Source: UBA11872 sp965198285
Lineage (GTDB): Bacteria > Chloroflexota > UBA11872
DNA: 64,000 nt
Direction of reading: 5' to 3'
NCBI GenBank assembly: GCA_965198285.1
Contig: OZ240251.1
Coordinates: forward strand, 2,108,001 to 2,172,000
A program made the translations under genes and the position numbers. The notes under the pieces were generated by a model that saw only the letters and a program-made list of their open reading frames with translations, made no database searches and was not told where the DNA came from. This document shows positions 19,327 through 27,142 of the stretch, piece after piece (within the stretch, counting starts at the first letter, position 1; each line of letters opens with the position of its first letter).

Positions 19327-20385
19327 CTGCGCGTCGCGTTCAACGCCTACTTCCGACGTTTTCCGGACACCGGGTCTGGCCAATACCTCAGTGCGTTGGT
19401 TCGGGCCTTGCGAACCGGATTTCCCGGCCTTGCGCTCACCGAGAGCGAGCCGCCTCGCTCTCTGCGCGGCCGGGCGGGCAAGGTCGCGTGGGAGCAGGCG
19501 CTCTGGCCGTGGCGGGCGCGCCGCGCCCTGGGGCACGTGCCCTACCTGGCTCCGCCGGTGATGGCGCCGCATGCGGTAGTGACCGTCCACGACGTGATTC
19601 CGCTGGCGCTGCCGGCCTATGGCGCCGGGCATGGTCAGGTCCTGTATCTCTCGCTGGTTCAGGCAGGCCTGCGGCGTGCGCGCACGCTGATTGCCGATTC
19701 GGAATGGACGCGAGCCGATCTCGGGCGCTTGGCGGGTGTGTCGGCGGATCGAGTTCATGTGGTGCCGCTGGGCGTGGATAAACGCTTCAACCCAGGCGAC
19801 GAGGCGGCGCGGGCGGCGGCCCGACAGCGGCTGGGACTACCGGACCGTTTTGGGCTGTTTCTGGGCACGCGAGACCTGCGTAAGAACCTGGGCGTGGTGC
19901 TGACGGCCTGGCCTGACGTCTGGCGGGCCTGTGGCCTGCCCCTCGTCATCGCCGGACGCGCACCGCGGAAGGGCAGCCGGGTGCACGTGGACTGGTTCGC
20001 GGACCTCGATCCGAGCGCTGGCGAATGGCTGCGCGTCTTCGGTTCTGTGGACGAGCGCGACAAGCCCGACCTGTATCGAGCCGCGGACGTGTTCGTGTTC
20101 CCATCCCGCTACGAGGGATTCGGCCTCGATCCGCTCGAAGCGATGGCAAGCGGCGTGCCGGTGGTAGCGGCCAGTGCGACCTCGCTACCCGAGGTCGTCG
20201 GCGACGCCGGTTGTCTGCTGCCGCCCGACGATCCCGCCGCTTGGACCGAAGCCGTATTGGCTATTGCTGGACGTCCCGGACTGGCTGCGGACCTGCGGGA
20301 ACGCGGAGTCGCACGGGCGGCGATGTTCACCTGGGCGCGCACTGCCGAGCGCACCCACGCCATCTACCGGCAGGTGGCCGCATGA
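19327..20385 (+). CDS. Glycosyltransferase family 4 with an apparent CTG start
   Basis: A GT4 enzyme. A standard N-terminal motif, RVAFNAYFRRFPDTGSGQYL, is encoded directly behind a CTG at 19327. No ATG, GTG or TTG exists between the PlsY-like TAG stop at 19306-19308 and that motif. The first ordinary start, TTG at 19396, would remove it. From CTG the protein has 352 residues. Donor-domain motifs follow: GLFLGTRDLRKNLGVV and EGFGLDPLEAMASGVPVV. It overlaps the next gene by 4 bp. The start is the only uncertain part; readthrough from the PlsY-like gene is the alternative. Confidence 0.85.
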   Translation: MRVAFNAYFRRFPDTGSGQYLSALVRALRTGFPGLALTESEPPRSLRGRAGKVAWEQALWPWRARRALGHVPYLAPPVMAPHAVVTVHDVIPLALPAYGAGHGQVLYLSLVQAGLRRARTLIADSEWTRADLGRLAGVSADRVHVVPLGVDKRFNPGDEAARAAARQRLGLPDRFGLFLGTRDLRKNLGVVLTAWPDVWRACGLPLVIAGRAPRKGSRVHVDWFADLDPSAGEWLRVFGSVDERDKPDLYRAADVFVFPSRYEGFGLDPLEAMASGVPVVAASATSLPEVVGDAGCLLPPDDPAAWTEAVLAIAGRPGLAADLRERGVARAAMFTWARTAERTHAIYRQVAA

Positions 20386-21479
20386 GAGTGCTGCTGGCTT
20401 CAAAGGCGCTGGTGGTTGGCGCGCACCACGACAAACTGCGTGCGCTGGGGGCCAACCCCGACCTGGACCTGCTGGCGGTTTCGCCCGATCGCTGGGTGGA
20501 ACAGGGCCGGGCGCAGGTTGCCGAGCGTCCGCCGCCGCGCGGCTACGAGATCGCCTACACGCCGCTGGCTTTGAACGGGCGCTACCACCTCTTCTGGTTC
20601 CGAAGGCTTCGCCAGATCATTCGTCGCTTCCGGCCGGACGTGCTCCACATCGACGAAGAGCCCTACAACCTGGCCACGGCCATCGCCTGTCGCGACGCGG
20701 TGCGATACGGCGTCCGTCCGGTTTTCTTTGCCTGGCAGAACCTGCACCGACGCTATCCGGCGCCGTTTCGCTGGATCGAGCGCTACGTGCTGGAGCGGGC
20801 AGACGGGATCGTTGGCGGCGAGGCGGCGGGCGAGGTGCTGCGTCGGAAGGGACATACGCGGCGAATCGTGATCATTCCCCAGTTCGGCGTGGATCCGCAG
20901 GTCTTCGCCCCGCGTCCGAAGCCGCGAGACGCGGATCGCTTCGTGGTGGGCTACGCGGGCCGTTTGGTAGCGGCCAAGGGTGTGGACATCCTGGTCCGCG
21001 CGGTCGGCGCCATCGGCGGGAACATAGTGCTGCGCCTGGCGGGAACCGGATCGGCCGAACCGGATCTGCGGCGCATGACGGCCGAGATGCCGGGCGTCGT
21101 GTTCGAGGGCGCGCTGCCCAGCGCTGCCATGCCGGCGTTCTACAACGGGCTGGATGTGTTCGTGCTGCCGACGGTCGGGCGGCGGGGCTGGACCGAGCAG
21201 TTCGGGCGCGCCGCCGTGGAAGCCATGGCCTGTGGTGTGCCAACGGTCGTGGCCGACACAGGCGAACTTCCGCAGGTCGTCGCCCGGGCTGGCGTGGTCG
21301 CGCCGGCCGCCGACGCGCACGCGTTGGCGGACCTGCTCAAGGGGTTGCGCGACGATTCGGAACACCGTGAGCGGCTGGCCCGAGCGGGCCGGGCGCACGT
21401 GCTGAACCGCTATACGACGGAGGCCGTGGCCGACGCGACGGCTGCCTTCTACCGTTCGATCGTCGGTGACGTGGACTAA
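20382..21479 (+). CDS. Glycosyltransferase family 4
   Basis: A 365-residue GT4 protein, last gene of the plus-strand glycan operon. It begins MRVLLASKALVV at an ATG overlapping the previous stop. The acceptor domain includes PDVLHIDEEPYNLAT; the donor domain has VVGYAGRLVAAKGVDIL and EQFGRAAVEAMACGVPTV, the UDP/GDP-sugar binding part. It ends five bases before the convergent Gfo/Idh/MocA-NIL gene. The sugar and acceptor are unknown. Confidence 0.92.
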   Translation: MRVLLASKALVVGAHHDKLRALGANPDLDLLAVSPDRWVEQGRAQVAERPPPRGYEIAYTPLALNGRYHLFWFRRLRQIIRRFRPDVLHIDEEPYNLATAIACRDAVRYGVRPVFFAWQNLHRRYPAPFRWIERYVLERADGIVGGEAAGEVLRRKGHTRRIVIIPQFGVDPQVFAPRPKPRDADRFVVGYAGRLVAAKGVDILVRAVGAIGGNIVLRLAGTGSAEPDLRRMTAEMPGVVFEGALPSAAMPAFYNGLDVFVLPTVGRRGWTEQFGRAAVEAMACGVPTVVADTGELPQVVARAGVVAPAADAHALADLLKGLRDDSEHRERLARAGRAHVLNRYTTEAVADATAAFYRSIVGDVD

Positions 21480-21484
21480 GCCGC

Positions 21485-22777
21485 TCAGCCGCTAACGACG
21501 TCGCCTTCCACCGGATCGGCGCGGATGCCCTGCGCCTCGACCCATTCGATGGCGGCATCAATCTCGGTGCGTTCGCCTTCCAGCAGTAATTGCACCCAGC
21601 CAATGCCTGCGTCGATGTCCGCGCGTCGGACGTTGAACTTCAGGTGAAATCGTCGGGCCAGTTCGTACAGGATCGGTTCCTGAATCCGGTCCGACGGATA
21701 CGTCAGCTGAATGCGAATCCGCGCTGGTCCATGGTCGATCAGGCGACCCGTCGCACCGTGCACGGCGTCGTCGATCTCCACGGGCGCGCCGCGTTCGGCC
21801 GACTCGCGCAGGGCGTCCAGCACACGCAGCGTGCGGACGGCGTCATGTCCGTCGACGCTGGGCGGGCGGCCGACGTGGACCGCGGCGGCGAATTCGGCCA
21901 TCTCGGCGTCGTACATCGGCTGCATCCGGTCCGCCCGTAGAACCTCCACCGTCGGGTGAGGGTATTCGTGGGTTCCGGCGCTCTCAATCTCGATCCGATC
22001 GTTCAGCCAGTCCGAACGGATTCGGCCCCGGTCGCCGATGATTTCGAGGTGGTCGTAGGGGACGCCGGCGGCCTGGCTCAGGCTGATGGTGGCGCTGACG
22101 CCGTCGGCGAATTCGATGACGCCCGAGGTCGACTCGTCGCTGCCCGTGTCGTCCCGGTGCGAGATGGCGGCGAAGGCGCGCACCACCGGCTGGCGATGCA
22201 GCCAGAGCAACTGGTCGACCAAGTGGGACCCGAGGAACAGCAACTGGCCGCCGCCGCGAGCCGGGTCGGCCAGCCAGCCTTCCAGGGGCGGGCTGCCTTT
22301 GGCGGCCGCCAGGGCGCGAATCTGGCCCACCACCCCGCGCCGCAGTAGATCGCGGGCTCGGGTGCGCACTTCGTTGAACCGCAGACAGTAGGCCGGCATG
22401 AATGTCAGTCCGCCGTCGCGGGCGGCCTCGGCTACGTCTGAAACTTCGTCCGCGTTTAGCCCTGCCGGCTTCTCCACCAGGACGTGCAAACCGGCCGCGA
22501 TACAGGCGCGCGCTATCGCGACCAGTTCGTCATGCGGAACGGCGATAACCGCCGCGTCGGCATAGGACCCGGCAGTCAGGGCTTCCACACTGGTCAGGAC
22601 TTCGGCCACGCCATGGGCGGTTTTGCGGGCCGCTTCGGCGTTCACGTCCACGCAGGCGCTCAAGGCCACACCCGCCGTTGACCAAATGGCAGGCGCCAGG
22701 CGCGTGGCGCCGTGGCTTCCACACCCGATCAAAGCAATACGAAGCTCAGCTGCCATGGGCGTTCGAGGCGCCAGCAC
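21485..22777 (-). CDS. Gfo/Idh/MocA family oxidoreductase fused to a C-terminal NIL domain
   Basis: A 430-residue two-domain protein. Residues about 8-345 form a Gfo/Idh/MocA dehydrogenase: Rossmann start ELRIALIGCGSHG, the VLVEKPAGLN motif with the catalytic-site Lys, and GSHLVDQLLWLH. Residues about 352-425 (RIRIQLTYP..., EPILYELARRF, FNVRRADID, GWVQLLLEG) match the NIL domain otherwise known from the C-terminus of MetN-type ABC ATPases and some ferredoxins. The frame is continuous through the junction. It is the last gene of the 21.5-29.6 kb operon. GTG at 22777 or ATG at 22756 may start it. Confidence 0.88.
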   Translation of the reverse strand: MLAPRTPMAAELRIALIGCGSHGATRLAPAIWSTAGVALSACVDVNAEAARKTAHGVAEVLTSVEALTAGSYADAAVIAVPHDELVAIARACIAAGLHVLVEKPAGLNADEVSDVAEAARDGGLTFMPAYCLRFNEVRTRARDLLRRGVVGQIRALAAAKGSPPLEGWLADPARGGGQLLFLGSHLVDQLLWLHRQPVVRAFAAISHRDDTGSDESTSGVIEFADGVSATISLSQAAGVPYDHLEIIGDRGRIRSDWLNDRIEIESAGTHEYPHPTVEVLRADRMQPMYDAEMAEFAAAVHVGRPPSVDGHDAVRTLRVLDALRESAERGAPVEIDDAVHGATGRLIDHGPARIRIQLTYPSDRIQEPILYELARRFHLKFNVRRADIDAGIGWVQLLLEGERTEIDAAIEWVEAQGIRADPVEGDVVSG

Positions 22778-22801
22778 GAGGTCCCCGCATTCTAGGCGAC
22801 G

Positions 22802-23638
22802 CTAGAAATCGCGGCGTCCGAAGGTGTGCACGGCGTAGCCGAGGGTCAGCGCCAGGTGCAGGCCTGCGATGAGGAGCATCCAGCCGGAGGGCGGGTTGCT
22901 GGCGCCGAACGGTCCGGCGCTCAACTCGCCCGCGAAGCCGCCAGTGGCCAATTGGGCACTGGCTAGGTCCCAGATGGCACGGGTGGGAACCACCACGCTG
23001 GTGAAAATGCCGATGTTGAACATCACCGCGCTCTCGAGCACGTCGCCGATCTGCTCGATCACGCCGCCGATCAACGCCGTGGCAAACAGCGTGAAGACGA
23101 TGACGCCGTTGGGCAGCGGACCGAGCCGCGAGCTTCCGGCCAGGGCCAGGCCGATCAGGAGCATCGAGGCCAGCAGCATGAGGAACGGAGCGGACCAGCT
23201 GGCGCCGACGACCTCGCCGGTGATGACGGCCACGATCAGGATCATGGCAGCGGCTGAGACGCCGATGAAGACCGTCAGCATCAACCCAAAGCCGACGAAT
23301 TTGCCCAGCACGATTTCGCTGCGCCTGACCGGCCGCGCCGCGATGGCATGCAGCGTGCCCTGATCGACTTCGCCCGACAGAGCGCCCACCGACAGGAAGA
23401 CGGCCAGCATGGAGGCGATGAAGTTCAGGCTCCAGAGGCCGCCGACCAGCATCAAGCTCACGACCGCCTGGGTTAGCCCCGGCGGCCCGCTGGCGTTGTC
23501 TTGCAGGTCCCGGTACCCGAACCAGACCCCCACGCCGTACAGCACCAGGTAGCCGAACGTCAGCAGCGCCGCCGCCAGCACCACGCGGCGTCGCAGGGCC
23601 TCGCGCAGGGTGAAGAGCGCGATGATCTGGGCGCTCAT
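22802..23638 (-). CDS. ABC-2 type transporter permease
   Basis: A 278-residue membrane protein with six predicted spans in the ABC-2 pattern. It shows the family motif SGEVDQGTLHAIAARPVRRSE at the cytoplasmic loop after the second span. It should form an exporter with the ATPase immediately upstream, with which it overlaps by 4 bp (ATGA). Its place after two glycosyltransferases suggests export of a glycan, glycolipid or envelope component, but the family also exports drugs and peptides. Substrate is unknown. Confidence 0.88.
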   Translation of the reverse strand: MSAQIIALFTLREALRRRVVLAAALLTFGYLVLYGVGVWFGYRDLQDNASGPPGLTQAVVSLMLVGGLWSLNFIASMLAVFLSVGALSGEVDQGTLHAIAARPVRRSEIVLGKFVGFGLMLTVFIGVSAAAMILIVAVITGEVVGASWSAPFLMLLASMLLIGLALAGSSRLGPLPNGVIVFTLFATALIGGVIEQIGDVLESAVMFNIGIFTSVVVPTRAIWDLASAQLATGGFAGELSAGPFGASNPPSGWMLLIAGLHLALTLGYAVHTFGRRDF

Positions 23639-24546
23639 ACGTCGCCGCCTTCGGCGACGCGTACGAACAGGTCCTCCAGCGAATCCCCGACCTGCCGCAC
23701 GTCGTAGACCGGCACGCCGGCCTCGACGATCCGGCGCACGAGCATGGCGGTCTGGTCGTCGCTGGCAACGCGCACGCGCAGGCGTCCGTTGAGCGCGCGG
23801 ACCTCAGCCTGGCCCAGGGCCTCACGCGCGGCGGCTTCGGCGCCCTCGCCGGCGCGGACCTCGATCTCCTGCGCGCTCAGCAGCTCGTTCAGCTTGCCCT
23901 CGGCCACGACCACGCCGTGGTCGATGATGGCCACGCGATCGCAGACCTGTTCGACCTCGGACAGTAGGTGCGAGTTCAGAAAAACGGTAACGCCCTGCTG
24001 GCCGAGTTCGCCGATGCGGTCGCGGACATCGCGGCGTCCGATGGGGTCGAGGGCGGAGGTGGGTTCATCCAGGATGACCAGCCGAGGCTCCCCCACTAGG
24101 GCCTGCGCCAGGCCGACGCGCTGCATCATGCCCTTGGAGAACGTGGAGAGCCGGTCGTCGACGCGGTCCTTCAGTCCTACAAGCTCGAGCAACTCTTGTA
24201 CGCGTTCGGCGCGGCCTTCGGCGGGGACGCGCGCCAGGCGGGCGTGAAAGTGCAGCAGTTCGGACGCAGTCAGCCATTCGTGGAACCGGAACGTCTCGGG
24301 TAGAAACCCGACGTCCGCACGCGCCGTCAGGCTGCCGGCCGGCTCGCCCAGCACCTCGATCGCGCCGGCTGTGGGATTCGTGAGGCCCAGGATCATCTTG
24401 ACGATCGTGCTCTTGCCCGCGCCGTTGGGTCCCAGAAACCCGAAGACTTCGCCGTGCGCGACCGAAAGGCTCACGTCATCGACGGCCAGCGTGTTGTCAT
24501 AGCGCTTGCTGACGCTGGCGATGTTGATCGCGGGTTGGGCGCTCAG
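23635..24546 (-). CDS. ABC transporter ATP-binding protein with an apparent CTG start
   Basis: A DrrA/CcmA-type ATPase. Walker A is GPNGAGKST, the signature FSKGMMQR, and Walker B LVILDEPTSALDP; the C-terminal extension after about residue 230 is typical of ABC-2 exporters. The first ordinary start (24474) would cut off the conserved N-terminal strand, yet the in-frame upstream codons read INIASVSKRYDNTLAVDDV. A CTG at 24544-24546 overlaps the upstream TGA as CTGA, mirroring the ATGA overlaps around it, and gives 303 residues. It pairs with the permease downstream. Confidence 0.9.
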   Translation of the reverse strand: MSAQPAINIASVSKRYDNTLAVDDVSLSVAHGEVFGFLGPNGAGKSTIVKMILGLTNPTAGAIEVLGEPAGSLTARADVGFLPETFRFHEWLTASELLHFHARLARVPAEGRAERVQELLELVGLKDRVDDRLSTFSKGMMQRVGLAQALVGEPRLVILDEPTSALDPIGRRDVRDRIGELGQQGVTVFLNSHLLSEVEQVCDRVAIIDHGVVVAEGKLNELLSAQEIEVRAGEGAEAAAREALGQAEVRALNGRLRVRVASDDQTAMLVRRIVEAGVPVYDVRQVGDSLEDLFVRVAEGGDV

Positions 24547-25391
24547 CGCTCGATCCTCGCCGTTGCGGCCAGGCGCAGCAGACTGCCGGGCGGCAGGGGG
24601 CCGGTCAGCAGGAGTTGCGACCTGTCGCGCATCCAGGTCACCGCTTGGTCGCCGGTTGGCAAGTCGGTCAGGGTTGGCTCCACTGGCGTCGCGTCAGGAT
24701 CGATCTCCAGGCCCAGCGCCAGTTGCACCAGCGGAAGCTCCAGCACGTCGATCTCCCCACTCAGAATCGGTGGGAGAAAGGCCTGGGACAGTAATTCGGT
24801 CAACAGTTCCAGGTCCCGCTGCGGCAGTCCGCTGACCAATGGGGCCTCGATCTGCAGCAGGCTGAGCGGCTCTTGCCGAACGTCGTCGGCTGGCCAGGTT
24901 GTCAGCACCAGCGCGCCGCCCGAGATAGTGACTTCATCGTTCCCGAGGTGCCGGGCAAGCGCCCTGGGCGAGAAGCCTGGCGCCAGCAGGACGGCCAGGT
25001 CGGCGGTGTCCAGTTGCAGCGTCAGCGTCCCGCTGGTTGTGACGCTGCGGCTGGGATCGCTCGAGAAGGCGTTCGGGGGATCGATGGTGACGACCTCGAA
25101 CGGGAGCGCACGGATGTCCGGGGGCGCGGCGTCCGCGATCGTCAAGCCGGGTTCCACGCTAACGACCTCGACCACCTCGGCCAAGGTTGGAGTCGGTGCG
25201 ACCGGCGCCGCGCGCGCTGACGCGGCTGTTTGCTGAGCGGAGTCCTCGATCTCAAGGGTCTCCAGGCGAAGCCAGCCCAGGGCTGTGTGCGTGATGTCCC
25301 GTGCCGGTGCGAGGGTGACAAGCAGGACGATCGCCAGCGCGGTTATTCCCAGAGCGACCCAGAGGGCGCGCAAGCGGGCGACCTGCCTCAT
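24543..25391 (-). CDS. Membrane-anchored extracytoplasmic protein of unknown function
   Basis: A 282-residue protein with one N-terminal hydrophobic segment (about 10-30, VALGITALAIVLLVTLAP) and then a soluble, mostly beta-like region. I recognise no family. The region after residue 110 alternates strand-like stretches such as GTLTLQLDTADLAVLL and VTISGGALVLTTW, reminiscent of lipid-binding or regulatory extracytoplasmic domains. It is locked by 4-bp overlaps between a GT87-like mannosyltransferase and an ABC ATPase, so it probably works with them at the membrane surface. Confidence 0.75.
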   Translation of the reverse strand: MRQVARLRALWVALGITALAIVLLVTLAPARDITHTALGWLRLETLEIEDSAQQTAASARAAPVAPTPTLAEVVEVVSVEPGLTIADAAPPDIRALPFEVVTIDPPNAFSSDPSRSVTTSGTLTLQLDTADLAVLLAPGFSPRALARHLGNDEVTISGGALVLTTWPADDVRQEPLSLLQIEAPLVSGLPQRDLELLTELLSQAFLPPILSGEIDVLELPLVQLALGLEIDPDATPVEPTLTDLPTGDQAVTWMRDRSQLLLTGPLPPGSLLRLAATARIER

Positions 25392-27142
25392 GCCGAGGGC
25401 TCCGGACCGGTGCGGGCGGCGCGCACGGCCAGCAGCAGGCCGAGGAACAACATCAGCAGCCCCAGGCTGCGAATGGAAAGGGCAGTCATCGATATATCGA
25501 AGATACTCCCGAACAGGCCGCCGTAGGCGTCCAGCGGCAGCGAGGCCAGCGCCAGCCCAGCGCCGCTGAGTACGGCGGTCCAGCGACTGGCGTCGGTCGG
25601 CCAGCGAAACGCCAGGCTGAGGCCCACCAGCGGCAGCAGCCAGGCCAGGTAGTGCGGCCAGGTGACCCCGCTAATGACGAAGGCGGCCGCGACGGCCAGG
25701 CTGAACTCCAGCACGAAGGCCCGACCCGTGCGGGCCTTGCGCCCCAGCGCCCACGCCGTCACGCCAATGGCGGCGAGCAACGCGACGACAGTCAGCAGCC
25801 GGGCAAGCGGTATGTCCGGTTGCAGGTCCAACATCCCCTTGGCCAGTTCCGGCCCCATGAAGACCCGCAGGATTAGCCCTGGCAGCGATAGGTTGTTGAA
25901 GAGGGCGCTGCCCGCCAGCAGATCGGGCAGCCGGACCGTCAGGTAGAACTGCCAGGCCTCCAAGCCGGCCAGACCCAGGCTCAGCAGCCCGATCACAAGA
26001 ACCGTCGCGGCTAGTCCGCCCAGCGCCCGCCAGCGTCCACGCCAGAGCAGGTACAGAACCAGCAGGCCCGGCGCGATCTTGAGGATTGCCGCGATACCTA
26101 TGAAGGCGCCCGCCCACGCGTCGTCCCCGTTGCGTTGCCGGTACGCCGCTGCCGCCAGCGCCAGCCCGATGACCAGATCGACCTGCCCGAGTCGGAACGT
26201 GAGTAAGAACGGGTCGAGCAGGGCGACAACACCCAGCACCAGGCCCAGCCACACCGCCGGTGGCAGAGCCGGCCGAACCAGCCGCCAGGTCAGCACCGCG
26301 GTTGCCAGCAGCGCGACATGGTTGACGGCCAGGAAGGCCAGCCGCGCGGCCGCCAGCGGCATGGTCGAGTAAGGCACGAAGTAGAGCATCGCCGTCGGCG
26401 GGTTGGTCACCATGGCCCAGAGGCGCGTGCCCACGTACGGAATCGCCTCGCGTCCCGCGACCTGCAAGGCCACCTCGTTGTCATAGGGGTTGAGCCCCTC
26501 GCGCAACGCCAGCGCGCCGATGTAGTTGACCCGCAGATCCGAGGGCACCTCGATGGCGAGCCCGTCCAGTAAGGCCAGCCGCAGATAGGCCAGCCCGCCC
26601 ACAACCGCCACGACCATCAATCCACGGCTGCCCGGCCCACTCGTCTCGTGCTCTGGCTTCATTCCTGGAATCGGCTCGGCCGAGGGATTGCCCAAAGGCG
26701 AACGCGACGCTAACCAAGGCCAGCCCACCCACAGCAGCGTCAGGGCAACGAACTTGACGGCCAACCATTCGGTGACCGATGGCCGTGCGAACAATTCGGG
26801 TGTTACCAGCCCAACAGTCAGGAGATGATTCGTGGGCTCGTGCGCGTAGTGGAAGACGGTAATGATCCAGCCGTCGAGCGTCGCCAGCAGGGGCACGCCG
26901 GCCCCGATCCAGTCCGTCCCGTGGCCGCATCGCCGGCGCACCGCCCACGCCGCTGCCCAGACCACCAAGGCGCCGCCCAGGCTCCCGGCGGCTGTTGCTG
27001 CCCAGGCCCCGCTGGGTGCCGTGAGGTCGGCTCGGCCAACTGAAGCGCCGGCCATCGCGAGAGCCATGCCAACGAGACTGGCCCATCCCAAGGCGCCGAG
27101 CGCGGCTCGCAGCGGCGGAATCTCAGCCGGGAACTTATGCAT
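25388..27142 (-). CDS. GT87/DUF2029-type membrane mannosyltransferase-like protein
   Basis: A 584-residue polytopic GT-C fold protein from the ATG at 27142, which overlaps the previous stop by 8 bases; a longer frame upstream is ignored. It carries EGLNPYDNEVA after the first large loop, then FRLGQVDLVIGLALAAAAY and LKIAPGLLVLYLLWRGRW, all typical of polyprenyl-phosphate-mannose-dependent alpha-mannosyltransferases such as PimE. It should transfer a sugar from a lipid carrier on the outer membrane face. It is the second of two adjacent relatives. Confidence 0.84.
   Translation of the reverse strand: MHKFPAEIPPLRAALGALGWASLVGMALAMAGASVGRADLTAPSGAWAATAAGSLGGALVVWAAAWAVRRRCGHGTDWIGAGVPLLATLDGWIITVFHYAHEPTNHLLTVGLVTPELFARPSVTEWLAVKFVALTLLWVGWPWLASRSPLGNPSAEPIPGMKPEHETSGPGSRGLMVVAVVGGLAYLRLALLDGLAIEVPSDLRVNYIGALALREGLNPYDNEVALQVAGREAIPYVGTRLWAMVTNPPTAMLYFVPYSTMPLAAARLAFLAVNHVALLATAVLTWRLVRPALPPAVWLGLVLGVVALLDPFLLTFRLGQVDLVIGLALAAAAYRQRNGDDAWAGAFIGIAAILKIAPGLLVLYLLWRGRWRALGGLAATVLVIGLLSLGLAGLEAWQFYLTVRLPDLLAGSALFNNLSLPGLILRVFMGPELAKGMLDLQPDIPLARLLTVVALLAAIGVTAWALGRKARTGRAFVLEFSLAVAAAFVISGVTWPHYLAWLLPLVGLSLAFRWPTDASRWTAVLSGAGLALASLPLDAYGGLFGSIFDISMTALSIRSLGLLMLFLGLLLAVRAARTGPEPSA

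Noticed and set aside
23635..24474. ABC ATPase as an N-terminally truncated gene
   Set aside because: Codons upstream of 24474 encode the missing conserved strand in frame and a CTG overlaps the previous stop, so a rare start explains it better than truncation.
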